Shown one piece after another: positions 40,151 through 50,644 of a stretch of 64,000 nucleotides of DNA (position 1 is the first letter of the stretch; each line of letters starts with the position of its first letter). The stretch comes from Maniola hyperantus (lineage: Eukaryota; Arthropoda; Insecta; Lepidoptera; Nymphalidae). The stretch spans positions 806,001 to 870,000 of the forward strand of contig NC_048538.1 in NCBI RefSeq assembly GCF_902806685.2. Direction: 5' to 3'. The position numbers were made by a program, and so were the translations under genes. The notes beneath the pieces are model-generated. The model had not been told where the DNA came from and made no database searches. It saw only the letters and a program-made list of their open reading frames with translations.

Positions 40151-40171
40151 CTACAATTCGAAGAAGAAAAA

Positions 40172-40371
40172 ATTCTAAATACTATCTGTCCCGGCTTTAC
40201 TCACGTGTGTAGTCGACGTTAGCCCGACTAGTTTCGAACCCATACGGAGTCAAAACCGCGGCGCGTGCGCGAACGGACTCCCTTGAAAAAGGACCCCGTA
40301 TGGGTTCGAAACTAGTCGTGCTAACGTCGACTACACACGTGAGTAAAGCCGGGACAGATGTTATTTAGAAT
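40172..40371. repeat. Foldback-W, 80-bp arms, 40-base loop
   Basis: Arms 40172-40251 and 40292-40371 are near-perfect complements with very few mismatches. They include GTCCCGGCTTTACTCACGTG and TAGTTTCGAACCCATACGG. The loop is GC-rich (CGCGGCGCGTGCGCGAACGG). A partial copy at 15574-15640 shows it is a repeat family. Confidence 0.85.
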
Positions 40372-40426
40372 GGAAATCACTCACGGTAGTTTAACCGCTA
40401 AAAAACTCAAAAAAAAAAATTTTTTT

Positions 40427-40530
40427 GATTCCGTAGTAAACAAGGAACTCTTATAGTTTCGCCATGTCCGTCCATCTGTCCGTCCGTCCTCGGTTAATCT
40501 CAGAGACTATAATTAGTGCTATTCAATATT
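40427..40530 (+). mobile_element. Repeat fragment with TTCCGTAGTAAACAAGGAAC
   Basis: GATTCCGTAGTAAACAAGGA, GTTTCGCCATGTCCGTCC and AATCTCAGAGACTAT form a dispersed-repeat left end similar in design to TE-C (hairpin TTCCGT/GGAAC). The remainder is missing. Confidence 0.5.
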
Positions 40531-40908
40531 ATAAAGGACTTTGCAATTGCGATGAAGTATTATAACGACTTTTTACTTTTGAATTCAGAATTTAAAATGT
40601 CGTGTAACCTAGGTAGGTACAAAAAACATACCTATTCGTATTCGAGTCACACTAGATGATGTATGTAATAAATAATAATCAAGGCACTCAAAAGGGCCGA
40701 CTGTAGTACAGTGTATAAATTATACAGTATATAATATTGTAAACTCGGTGACGATTGCGTGCCACAGACAAATAAAATATCAGTTGAATTAAATGTAAGT
40801 AATTTAAATGTCAAATGTATAATCGCGTTATCTCTTATCGTCAACGCAACTTGTTCTTTGCACAGCTTGTGTTTTGAAATGATAATAAGTCTAAATAGGT
40901 ATATTATA
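40531..40908. other. AT-rich, no gene seen
   Basis: The 103-codon minus-strand frame 40647-40958 ends in Hel-B and has no motif. Confidence 0.45.
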
Positions 40909-41076
40909 TATAAAAGGACAAGGTGACTGACGGACTGATCTATCAACGCACGGCTCAAACTACTGGACGGTCGTAGTATGACGTAGGCATCCGCTAAGAA
41001 AGGATTTTTAAAAATTCAACCCCAAGAGGGTGAAATAAGGGTTTGCACGCGGACGAAGTCGCGAGCATAAGCTAGT
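40909..41076 (+). mobile_element. Hel-B, internally shortened
   Basis: ATAAAAGGACAAGGTGACTG to CACGCGGACGAAGTCGCG and CTAGT. About 45 bp are missing from the middle. Confidence 0.8.
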
Positions 41077-41144
41077 AGGTGCTGGCTATGGGTTGATGAT
41101 GACGAGGCTTTGCTTTGCTTGGCTGGTTTAAACGCGCCTTGAAT

Positions 41145-41345
41145 GACGACCTCCCTGGCGCAGTGGTGAGGGCTGTGGTCCTAAAAGTGGAGGGTGGGGG
41201 GTTCGACTCGCGCCAGGGGCAGTTTGGTAATTCCTAAATTAGGTAAGGTCGGTCTGGCCTGGTGGGAGGTTTCTGCCGTGGCTAGTTACCACCCTACCGG
41301 CAAAGCCGTGCCGCCAAGTGATATAGCATTCCGGTTAGCAATTTT
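41145..41345 (+). mobile_element. S1 SINE head and body
   Basis: GACGACCTCCCTGGCGCAGT (A box) and GGTTCGACTCGCG (B box); body to TGCCGCCAAGTGATATAGC. The 3' part is missing. Confidence 0.85.
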
Positions 41346-42025
41346 GAAAATCACCGGGCCAGCTAGAACTTGCATATTTTTTTTTGTCATTCTAAAGTAA
41401 GTGAGTAGGTAATTAAATAAAGTATCGCATCTATCCACCATCAAACCCTGTTATCGAACAAAATAAATCAAACCATCAGTTTTATCGGCTAGATAAATCC
41501 GAGCCGAAAGATCGCCAACTCGAATACGCGCAGATCAAAAAACACCGAGAGGTGCGTGGGCGCACACAATTTGCATAGCTTCATTAACCACAGATACCTT
41601 ATCGCCACCCTTCTCGTCCTTTTTCCCTTGGCAGCCTTTTTATCCTTTTTCGTCCTTTTTGAAAATCGACAGCTGTTAATTAAGCCCGTGTGAGGTCCCG
41701 CACCTTGATTATAATTGCGTTCAGATACTGAATTAGTTGGCTGATGGCTTTAATGAAGTCCGCACGCATAAGCTAACATATTAATATTCATAATATTCAT
41801 ATTATGAATTTTTGAAACAGGCTTTGATCGTGACTTCACCTGCAAAAGATTACTGTTCGTCGCTCCCATTTTTATTAATATCACTTTATTCAAAAAGGTA
41901 CCTAAAGAATTAATATATTTTATCTTCAACGATTCCTGTGCTGTTATGGTTTTAGATACGTCTTAATCCAAACGGTGAGTTTTAAACGTGGAACGCAGAA
42001 CTCAGAACTTTTGACAGTTGTAAAG
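41346..42025. other. No gene or recognised repeat
   Basis: Contains a small TAATATTCATAATATTCATA palindromic patch near 41780-41815. Confidence 0.45.
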
Positions 42026-42341
42026 AAGCTGTGGTTGCCTAGTGGTTAGGACGTCCGCCATCCAATCGGAGGTCGGGGGTTCGATCCCGGGCACGCACCT
42101 CTATCTTTTCGGAGTTATGTGCGTTTTTAAGTAATTAAAATATCGCTTGCTTTAACTGTGAAGGAAAACATCGTGAGGAAACCTACATCCCTGAGAGTTC
42201 TCTATAATGTTCTCAAAGGTGTGTGAAGTCTGCCAATCCGCACTTGGCCAGCGTGGTAGACTATGGCCAAAACCCTTCTCTGAGAGGAGACCTGTCCTCT
42301 GTAGTGAGCCGGTGATGGGTTGATCATGATGATGATGATGA
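42026..42341 (+). mobile_element. SE SINE, full length
   Basis: AAGCTGTGGTTGCCTAGTGG (A box), GGTTCGATCCCGGGC (B box), body, then a (GATGAT)n tail. About 316 bp, the longest SE copy here. Confidence 0.9.
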
Positions 42342-42567
42342 AAGAAGTACGGAGGTTCGATCTCAGGCAGACCTTTAACTTTTTGGAGTCAATTATGTGC
42401 ATTTTAAGTATCACTTGAGGAAACTTACATGCCTGAGAGGTCTCTATATGATTTTTTTTGTGTGTAAAGTCTGCCAATCCTCAAATGGCCTAAAGCCCTA
42501 GACCATTGTCATTCCGTGAGGAGCCTAGAGCTCAATAGTTAGTTGGCGATGGATTGAGATTATGATG
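42342..42567 (+). mobile_element. SE SINE, older copy in tandem
   Basis: GGTTCGATCTCAGGC then body TCACTTGAGGAAACTTACAT and a GATTATGATGATT tail. The A box is gone. It lies head to tail behind the younger copy. Confidence 0.7.
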
Positions 42568-42916
42568 ATTAGACTGTTATACCTAGATAGCCTAAAAGGG
42601 GTCTGTCTATGCCATCTAAAAGGGGTTAAAGCCAGCTCATAACATGACAAAGGCGGTCCGTCGTATCAGCTCGCCTCGATATCGGCAGGTAGGTCCGTCT
42701 GTCCGATGGAGACTCGTCGATAACCACAGATTTGAAATGCAATTTCTTATTTTCAGATACGGTGTACTATGACTAGGGTTGCCACATACTTGGAAAAATC
42801 TAAAAATTTCCGGGCATTTATTTCATTAAATCAAATCAATCATTTCCTATGTAAAACTTATCATAAATTAAATATTTTCTACTTCATCATTTGTCGCCTC
42901 TATACTTTTATTTTGT
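42568..42916. other. No gene seen
   Basis: AGGGGTCTGTCTATGCCATC with a small internal duplication (CTAAAAGGGGT twice, ~42592 and ~42616), and GACTAGGGTTGCCACATAC near 42772, a phrase also near 19990. Confidence 0.45.
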
Positions 42917-42917
42917 A

Positions 42918-43135
42918 CTAGCTGATGCCCACGACTTCGTCCGCGTGGAATTAGGTTTTTAAAAAATGCCGTGGGAACTCTTTAAATTTCCGGGATAAAA
43001 AGTAGCCTATGTCCTCCCCCGGGATGTAAGCTAACTCTGTACCAAATTTCATCAAAATCGGTTGAACTGGTCGGCCGTGAAAAGCTAGCAGACAGACAGA
43101 CAGACACACTTTCGCATTTATAATATTAGTATGGA
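42918..43135 (-). mobile_element. Hel-A, full length, A|T ends
   Basis: A|CTAG...GGA|T: on the minus strand TCCATACTAATATTATAAAT to CTAG. Contains the CTGTCTGTCTGTC motif. 218 bp; a good reference copy. Confidence 0.9.
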
Positions 43136-43337
43136 TTTGCATATATGTACTGTGGATCAAATGCTATTTATTATAAGTTAAAAAAAGAAGTAATATAAAG
43201 ATGACCAAAAACACAACTTTTTACGTAAAAGAATTCTGTCAAAGTATGTATCTTAAAGTAACTCAATTTCAATGTCATTGCGAATTAGCTCTTGTCGAAA
43301 ATTACTAATTTTATCAGCTGCGCAATTGCGAAAGGAT

Positions 43338-43502
43338 GACAGCTACAATTTTTCACGATCGCAATCACCTCTGATTGGTTGACGCTCGCTCACTATTGGC
43401 TACAATCCATTGTTGCAACAAGAATAGCACAAATTCAGCCAATCACAATTCAATTGAAATTGTAATAATGATTGATGCAGGTTTTAGGAAATCACCCTAC
43501 TG
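43338..43502 (+). mobile_element. MITE-S, full copy
   Basis: GACAGCTACAATTTTTCACG to AAATCACCCTACTGG matches 6713-6868. Confidence 0.7.
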
Positions 43503-43795
43503 GATTACGAGTCAATATAAAATATTAGGACAATCCACACTTGAAATCTCAGTTTTTGTCAACCCTATGTACACCTCACAACATGCCCAAAATTCATGCA
43601 AGCTATTATGACCGTAAATTCTAAACTGTTTAGGGACCAAAATCGCTTGTACGTATACACGTTATATTAATGTATGTGTCGTTTGTATGTCGCTAAGTAA
43701 TGTACTGTCCGATACATCTGTCTGTTTAGGTGCAGTCTCTATTTGGTAGTGATTGAATATTGTAACTACATCGATGAGTAAGTTATGTAACTTTT

Positions 43796-44105
43796 GACGA
43801 CCTCCCTGGCGCAGTGGTGGGCGCTGTGGTCTTATTAGTGGGAGGTCCCGGGTTCGATTCCTGGCAGGGGTTTGGAATTTTATAATTTCTAAATTTCTGG
43901 TCTAGTCTGGTGGGAGGCTTCGGCCGTGGCTAGTTACCACCCTACCGGCAAAGCCGTGCCGCCAAGCGATTTAGCGTTCCGGTACGATGCCGTGTAGAAA
44001 CCAAAGGGATACCCCTTTGGTAGCCCGCTATCATCTTAAACTGCATCTTCACTTACCACCAGGTGAGATTGCAGTCAAGGGCTAACTTGTACCTGAATAA
44101 AAAAA
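43796..44105 (+). mobile_element. S1 SINE, full length
   Basis: A box TGGCGCAGTGG, B box GGTTCGATTCC, body, 3' part CAAGGGCTAACTTGTACCTG and an A-rich tail. About 310 bp; the best S1 copy in the window. Confidence 0.9.
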
Positions 44106-44212
44106 AAAACTACTTACTAGCTGGTTAGGAAGGAAGGGTAAGTCTTAACTGCATCTAGGTACCTACTGTTGAAATCGGTTAGGGATCGGTTTTGTGTTGA
44201 AATACAGTTCTT

Positions 44213-44252
44213 TACGTAGGTTCGAATCCTGCCGGTCTGCAGTTTTAGATAT
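44213..44252 (+). mobile_element. SH SINE B-box fragment
   Basis: GTAGGTTCGAATCCTGCCGG, then TTTTAGATATATATTTT, is the SH head end plus start of the body. Confidence 0.5.
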
Positions 44253-44262
44253 ATATTTTAAA

Positions 44263-44491
44263 CTAGATAGATGATGCCCGCGACTTCGTCCGCGTGGATT
44301 TAGATTTTTAAAAATCTCATGGGAACTCTTTGATTTTCCGGAATAAAAAATAGCCTTTGTCTTTCCTCGGGATCCAAGCAATCTCGGTACCAAATGTCAG
44401 CAAAATTGAACGGATGGGCCGTGAAAGGCTAGTAAACAGACAGACAAACAGACAGACATACACACTTTCGCATTTATAACATTAGTATGGA
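44263..44491 (-). mobile_element. Hel-A, full length, A|T ends
   Basis: A|CTAGATAGATGATGCC...AGTATGGA|T. The extra ATAGATG shows a small duplication by the CTAG end. Confidence 0.85.
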
Positions 44492-44854
44492 TTACTTGAA
44501 TTACAATCGACAAAGTTACACAGTGTTCACAATAAAAAAATTTGAATGTGAATTTGAATTTGAATTGTGTTTTGTGTCCACTCCAGCTAAACTCCAACCA
44601 GCTAATGAAGAAAAGTGAAAATTCCGGCGTCGCATTCATTAAACTGTTCCCTTTTTTCCTCGTGTGCACGTTTTCGCCACAATGTGTCGAACGCACCCGC
44701 TGTCAAGACTATTTGCAGTCTTCAGATAAAGACAACAAACGTATTGCGACGGGCTACACTCAAACGAACGACTTTTCTGCGACTTTTTGTCTCTAGTTGG
44801 CCAAAAAAGCTATGTTTGATGAGTTAAGTTTATGATCAACCGACAGATGTATGA
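44492..44854. other. No gene; possible LINE tail
   Basis: CACAATAAAAAAATTTGAAT and (TTTGAA) repeats at 44525-44566 look like a LINE 3' end. The 84-codon frame 44542-44796 begins in that tail and has no motif. Confidence 0.45.
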
Positions 44855-44958
44855 AGTCAGTATGTGAGTTTTAATATTCCACCATAACTTCTGAATGCGT
44901 GAATAGATTTGGATGTACATCATATCGTTAGAATCCTTACATCATCCCCAGTGACATC
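44855..44958 (-). mobile_element. Repeat shared with 26395-26480
   Basis: ATTCCACCATAACTTCTGAA, CAGATTTGGATGTA-like block and TTAGAATCCTTACATCATCC; inverted relative to 26395. Confidence 0.6.
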
Positions 44959-45693
44959 GGTTAGTTATTTTTTTAACCAGTTTCAAATATGAAAAACAAA
45001 GACAATTGTTACAACTTATTTTTTTAAATAGTTTTTTGGCATGATAGTCATGTTTTTTTAATTGCGCATTACGCGGACACATTTCCAATTTGTAACGAGC
45101 CTTTTCAAGATTGACTTCCTGTGACAAGTTACCAAAGAGTAAAATTTTAGATGCTTTAAAAACAGATAAAAACAGGAACGTTTTAACTAGCACATGTACA
45201 AGTCATTTTAAAGTTGCGTTTAAGATACCAACCACTACTTTGTTATTTTGCACAAGACAGCCTTATGGTGCGTCTGAAAGGAGCCTAAACTCAATTTGGT
45301 CGTTCGCGTGAACCAGGCCTGTCAAATCCTACGGCATCACGTGAAGGCAATGTTTCCAGACTGCAGAGGTTCTGCACAGGCCGGATATGAAGATAGGGCT
45401 GGAAAAAACGACCACTCGCCGCGCTCAGAGTTCTGACTGAGATGAGTTATATTTTGTTCTTGCACAGTCTTTTTTTGTTTTACACATTGTTCGTCGCGAG
45501 GTGTTTTTTTGCACACTGTGTTAGCGGATTTTCTCTATCGATTCGCATTTCGCGCCCATGTGGCATGTTCCGTGATTTCAGGGTCTTTATGACGTGTTAC
45601 GTGTAAAGAAATACGTTTGGTCGTTTATTCATATTGACTATGGAATTTGGGGTAGAAGTCTGTCGACCAAGGTATGTAAAATGTCGAGAAGGT
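44959..45693. other. No gene or recognised repeat
   Basis: The 83-codon minus-strand frame 44942-45193 has no motif and overlaps the repeat at its end. Confidence 0.45.
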
Positions 45694-45753
45694 ATAGTAT
45701 GCGACCTATTAATGCTTAAAGTACACTTTGAGCATTAATAGGTCGCGTACTAT
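45694..45753. repeat. Palindrome, 24-bp arms
   Basis: ATAGTATGCGACCTATTAAT (from 45694) pairs with ATTAATAGGTCGCGTACTAT (to 45753); one mismatch; 12-base spacer. Confidence 0.85.
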
Positions 45754-46099
45754 ATAAACGATTTGCTCCAAGAAACTTCTAAAAACTTCGTATGCTTAGG
45801 TAGGTACACTATTTAAGCATTCGAAGATTTTGATTTTATTGTCTTGCGAGTAGTGAAAAGTAGAGTATTGAACTTGTGGGTAATACTGTCTTACTTAGTC
45901 TTAGGCGCCCCTAAACCCCTCGCTTCACTCAGGATTCTAGATGCAACACCCTCGCTACGCTCGTGAGTTAATTTACAATCCCTCCCGGCGTCCCCCTTAT
46001 CCCGGCGCGTCGCCCGTGACGAAAAACATTACTTCATGTTGAATAATCTACTATTGTAGAAGCAGAAAACCTTGTGATGCTGAGATTTAGGTTTAGGGT
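45754..46099. other. No gene seen
   Basis: A GC-moderate stretch (45903-46020) with GGCGCCCCTAAACCCCTCGC could be a decayed hAT-like end; not certain. Confidence 0.4.
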
Positions 46100-46178
46100 C
46101 AGTTTATAAGGAAACAAACCTAGGCTTCTTTGAAATACAGATGTTTCAAAGAAGCCTAGGTTTGTTCCTCATAAACTG
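46100..46178. repeat. Palindrome, ~36-bp arms
   Basis: CAGTTTATAAGGAAACAAAC...TTCTTTGAAA pairs with TTTCAAAGAA...TTTGTTCCTCATAAACTG; one base gap and one or two mismatches; 8-base loop. Confidence 0.85.
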
Positions 46179-46435
46179 TCGCGAATTTTACGAGCTCCAC
46201 ACTCGGAGCCCATATTTAAATAGTCATTAGCCACCGAGCCTTCAATAAACACCACATTTTATTGCAACCCTATAAACCTGCATTTTTACTTGATTCGATT
46301 TTATTCACTCAAAGTTTTATGATCACATTTAATTTTTCTACTTATTTGCCATCATTCTGCATTTGTTTCCTTATTTACAGTGATAGAGGTCTCTATGAGC
46401 TCTCTCCAGAGCTCTGAATGCAATTCAGATCATGA

Positions 46436-46668
46436 TACTGGATGATGCCCACAACTTCGTCCGCGTGGATTTAGATTTTTAAAAATCCCGTGGGTAGGTA
46501 CTCTTTGATTTTCCGGGATAAAAAGTAGCCTATGACCTTCCCCAGGATGCAAACTATCTGTGTAGGTACCAAATTTCTTTGAAATTGGTTGAACGAATGG
46601 GCCGTGAAAAGGTAACAGACAGACAGAGAGACAGACACACTTTCGCATTTATATTATCAGTATGGATT
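46436..46668 (-). mobile_element. Hel-A, near full length
   Basis: ACTGGATGATGCCCACAACT (decayed CTAG) to CATTTATATTATCAGTATGG. The 72-codon minus frame inside it is a repeat artefact. Confidence 0.8.
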
Positions 46669-46968
46669 AGTATGGACTTATTATGTCATACTATAATGAC
46701 ATTTAGCGCAGTGACGTTTTACGCAATTTTTTGTTTGAGGCTCAACTACTAGTCCTAATAAACATGCATTTTTACTGAAACCGATTTAATTCTCCTTCTC
46801 TTAAAGTTTTTATGGTCACGTTCCGCCACGGAGGCCATCTTTAAGCCGACACGAAGTGAGAGACAATGTCAATAAACCAATAAACTCGTATACAGCCTTT
46901 GATAGCGTTTAATTAAAATCATTTGGCGGATTCACCGTGAAGTATTGAGCGGATCACGCACACGTTTC

Positions 46969-47110
46969 ATTCATTATCATCATCACCATCAACCGATCGA
47001 TGGACGTCCACTGCTGGACATAGGTCTCTTGTAAGGACTTCCACATGCCACGGTCTTGCGCAGCCTGAATCCTGCTGCTCCCTCCGACTCGTCTGATGTA
47101 GTCCGTCCAG
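46969..47110 (-). pseudogene. RTE LINE 3' end, pol C-terminus
   Basis: Minus strand encodes WTDYIRRVGGSSRIQAAQDR and GMWKSLQETYVQQWTSID, stop, then (ATGATG) tail. The upstream part of the 68-codon frame is non-homologous. Confidence 0.8.
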
Positions 47111-48143
47111 TGTAGTTTAAAATGACTTAAGAAGTCCTCGGCTTCGCCACGGCCTTCCAATAGTACTCGGCCAGTAATCGCTCTATTTCAGGCCTAGAAT
47201 ATGATGTACTATTTTGAAGCCGTTGTAATATAGTCAGTCAAGGGAAAGCTAAGACTCTGAGAGTGAAAACGGCGGAAAATCCATCATGAATCTCTTCATT
47301 TAACACAATAATCGAAACCGCTAAAAATCGAAAGAAATAAGTCGCTTAAAATCTTAACATGGTTAAAATAGTGATAATTTTGTTTCTGAACTGTACGTTA
47401 GCTAAACAGTGCTATCAATAAAATATTACGAAAAATATTGGTAAGTATATTGCGAAACGTCTTAAACGTCATAAACGCAAATGCATCCAAGATGGCATAC
47501 GATTAATCGGCAAACCTGCATCGGCAAAAGGCATTATCTCGAGTCGTAAAAACTTTACTGTCGCATATTTATGTCGCCGACCAATCAGCTGCCGCTGTCA
47601 CGGGTGACATTAGTCGCTAAGTTATGATTGAGCCGCGGCGTTCCCCGCATTACCGTATTTCAAAACGATAAAATCACTCGATGTTTATGATTCGTTAGGA
47701 TTCCGATTCTTTTATTGCGATCCGATGTTGTGCTTTAGGAGTTTTGATATCGAGGTTTCGTGATTGGTTCGAATTATTGTGAGTTTGAATGGGGGTTTAC
47801 AGTATCTAGGTACGGTTTTGGAAAAACATGCAACTTTCATAAATAGTGAATACTTGTATTTTCAAAGTAAAATAAGTTCAAGTCCAGCACTTATCGAATA
47901 AATCTTAAAGAAAAGTAATATCCATCATTCAATACGAAATACCATATCGAATGATGTCCTAGTATAAGATATCTGGTTATTCTGGATATTTTAAATGATA
48001 GATTACATACAGACTGTAGTGGAACGCAGCTTAGCAGAAATGTTAGCTAATTTAGCTTCAAAGAACACGATTTTTGTTTAAAATAGCCATTTTATAGCTG
48101 GTCTAATTTAGTTGAGTGATGTTAGCTAGATACTTTTTAGGTT
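47111..48143. other. No gene or recognised repeat
   Basis: About 1 kb, AT-rich, no useful open frame. Confidence 0.5.
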
Positions 48144-48340
48144 AAGTCAAAGTCAAAGTCAAATGATTTATTCAAAATAGGTAATAAATTACTCTTATTG
48201 ATTGTCTGGTATAGTGTTAGATTTGTAAGATAATATAGTGGTGATAATTATAACGCAAACTTAAAACTAAAGCTACGAGGGTTCCAAACGCGCCCAGGTC
48301 TGAGAAGAGCCCACAACAAACTCAGCCAAAAAAAGTGGTT
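48144..48340 (-). mobile_element. LINE-J 3' end with tail
   Basis: Minus strand ends GAATAAATCATTTGACTTTG plus ACTTTGACTT. Upstream GGCTCTTCTCAGACCTGGGC is the inner end. Best LINE-J copy, ~197 bp. Confidence 0.7.
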
Positions 48341-48342
48341 AG

Positions 48343-49345
48343 GTTAGGTTGTGTCCCGGTGGGGTGCCAGCCAGGTAACCTCCCCGTCAGTGGCGTGCAC
48401 AGTGTTTGAAGCCAGGGTAGGCATTAGTTAGATAGGAACCTATTTACTGGCAGGTCATAATGAAAAATATGCATTGAGCTATTACAACTGTGGTAAGCAG
48501 TGCATTTATGCTTCTATGACCTGCACGCCACTGCTCCCCGTGTGTCTGGGTGCTACTGGTTCATTTTAGATGCATCGGGCATCCGAGGGGAAGAGCAGTA
48601 TTCGGGCCGGTGCACCCCGGTAACATGGCTAATAATCTCTCTTCGGGGATATTGTTAGCCATGGCTAATGACCTGGCAGGGGGAGGTATCTCCGCGTGTC
48701 CCTCTGGCTAGCAGAGGGCACAGTGGACGAGGCGGAGGATGGGACGCGGGCGACGTGCGCGGAGTCTGCAGTTGTCGCCCGTTGGGTCCCCGGGTCGGGA
48801 GGTGCACGCACTTGGTCGGTGCGGTGTGGGGACCTCGTGAGCGGGGTCCCCGGTGGAGGGTCCGCCTCGGCGGATGTCGCTGACTGGGTCGCGGAGGTTT
48901 GCTTCGGCGTTCCCGTGACCCAGTCGCCAGGCGACCCGCAGGAGCGCCGCTGGGTTTGAGTGGGTATTCCGGTCGCCTCTCGGCCGGCGAGTCCCACATA
49001 CCTTCCCTCCAGTTGGTTGGCTGGCTGGTTAGCTGGCTGGCTTCCAGGAGGGGGAAAGGGGGTAGTGCACAAAATGATAGAGCATGAGGACATATGGATG
49101 CTTGTTGCAGGCTTTTTGGAAAAAATAATAGGTTCTAAAGAAGAAGAAGAGAGACGTAGACAAAAAACAAAATAAACAGTAAAAATAATATAGACAACAA
49201 TGTTGCCGTGTTTAGGCTGAGATGCGGGCACACGGCCAACAGGGAGACAGAAGGGGTTTTTTAGCCGGTAAGAGTCCGGCACTACCCAATTGGGGTGTCC
49301 ATGAGGATTTCCCCCTTCTGTATTAAAAAAAATAAAAAAAAAAAA
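48343..49345 (+). pseudogene. R1-like LINE remnant, GC-rich
   Basis: Starts after GGTTAGGTTAGG at GTTGTGTCCCGGTGGGG. It is GC-rich through 49050, with a frame at 48696-48959 of unknown identity. Another (48960-49175) ends GFLEKIIGSKEEEERRRQKT, resembling the charged C-terminal tail of R1-type polymerases. A 3' part with TAGCCGGTAAGAGTCCGGCA and an A-rich tail follows. It carries a hAT MITE at 48388-48533. No RT domain can be read. Confidence 0.55.
48388..48533. mobile_element. hAT MITE, 146 bp, 8-bp TSD
   Basis: Inverted repeats CAGTGGCGTGCA and TGCACGCCACTG, flanked on both sides by the exact 8-mer CTCCCCGT (48380-48387 and 48534-48541). Both features are hallmarks of hAT transposons. Non-coding; removing it restores a continuous host sequence. 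Confidence 0.95.
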
Positions 49346-49399
49346 AAGGAGGGGGAAAGAGTAAACGCATTTCCCAGCGTTAAAAAAAAACAAAAAAAG

Positions 49400-49592
49400 G
49401 TTGTGTCCCGGTGGTAAGCCTGCTGCCACACGGGACATCATGTGTTGCTGCGGCGGACATCCGCTGGCGGAGTAACGAGGTGTTGTCGGTCCCTTGTTTG
49501 AGGTGTTTAGTCGGTAGGAGTCCGACATAACCACTGTGTTCTCCCGTGGCCGGTGCAAGTGGTATCCATGATGGATTTCGGTCACAAAAAAA
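49400..49592 (+). mobile_element. Short second R1-like element
   Basis: Begins GGTTGTGTCCCGGTGG like the first, and ends TTTAGTCGGTAGGAGTCCGA...GATTTCGGTCAC plus an A run. Only ~190 bp, so most of the body is deleted. It may be a non-autonomous derivative with the same ends. Confidence 0.6.
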
Positions 49593-49956
49593 ATTTTAGT
49601 AAGTACAATTATTTGACGATTATTTTAAAGGTAATACAAATAGGTGATGACTATTGCAGATTTCAAACATGAACTGAACCGTACACTATTGACTCACTGC
49701 AGCTTTGGGAGGTGGAGAGTTTAATTGGCTGTACGTTAAGACGTGGAGACAGCATCCAGCGGGTCACCGACCGCGCACAATTGAGATTCATCTGTGACAG
49801 CTCCGTCAATAAGAGCCATGATTCATCTGTTCAACTGTCTTGTCTGTTTGTCATCGCACTATTGATGGGCTCTTTGACTCTAACTCAAACGTGTTGGAAG
49901 TTGGACACTCAAGTCATCTTAGGTATATATTACCTATACCTATTTCAACAATTTTG
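49593..49956. other. No gene seen
   Basis: The 81-codon frame 49712-49957 has no motif and ends in the S1 fragment. Confidence 0.45.
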
Positions 49957-49979
49957 ACGACCTCCCTGGCGCAGTTGTG
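49957..49979 (+). mobile_element. S1 head fragment fused to Hel-B
   Basis: GACGACCTCCCTGGCGCAGT is cut after the A box and runs straight into a Hel-B piece. Confidence 0.65.
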
Positions 49980-50088
49980 ATTTGTGGCATATGCATGCCA
50001 AATTTCAACCCGATCCGTCCAGTAGTTTGAGCTGTGCGTTGATACGAGTAAATCAGTCACCTTTTCCTTTTATATATTTAGAATTTAG
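49980..50088 (-). mobile_element. Hel-B 5' half
   Basis: GCATGCCAAATTTCAACCCG to CCTTTTATATATTTAGA; the 3' hairpin side is missing. Confidence 0.75.
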
Positions 50089-50107
50089 TAAAATTATTTT
50101 TTTTTTG

Positions 50108-50288
50108 CTGTAACCACAAATTCACCATTTTCAGATTTTTTTCTTATGAGACAGTGCTATGCAAATTTCGTAGTTCTAGGTCGAAGGGAAGTACCCTATG
50201 GGTTCTCATTCCCTTGACCGGTCTTGACAGACACGACAGGCGATAGTTCACGGTTCCTTTTTCTCTGGAGATACGGAACTCTAAGAAT
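50108..50288 (-). mobile_element. TE-C variant, left half
   Basis: Minus strand GAGTTCCGTATCTCCAGAGA with GACCGGTCAAGG inside: the same subfamily as 34459-35014. The right half is absent. Confidence 0.7.
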
Positions 50289-50524
50289 AACATATTCATA
50301 GCGCCTTGTCAAAACCTACAACGTTCGAGCAGATGTGCATGGTATCCTATAATTTGCTACCATCCCCTGTCGCCCTTGTGTTGTCCTAGTGGTCAGTTGT
50401 GACGTGTAATTAACACGGGCAGTCGGCGCCACGTCAACGCACTAGTAAATAAAGTTCAACATTGACACGTCATAATTGTTATACACTCTTTAATAAATTA
50501 TGACGTATAAGGTAATATTTTACA

Positions 50525-50642
50525 CATCATCATTACGATCAACCTATCACCGGCTCACTACAAAGCACGGGTCTCCTCTCAGAGTGAGAAGAGTTTTGGC
50601 CATAGTCTACCATGCCATGTGCGGATTGGTAAACTTCACACA
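50525..50642 (-). mobile_element. SE SINE 3' part
   Basis: ATCATCATTACGATCAACCT to CATGTGCGGATTGGTAAACT; head missing. Confidence 0.75.
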
Positions 50643-50644
50643 CT

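Noticed and set aside
42026..42100. Possible tRNA gene
   Set aside because: It is the head of the SE SINE, seen in about ten other places.
48665..49585. 306-codon minus-strand open frame, the longest in the window
   Set aside because: It lies antisense to the GC-rich R1-like elements, runs through the A-rich tail (read as F runs) and both element copies, and has no domain. GC-rich repeats readily give such frames.
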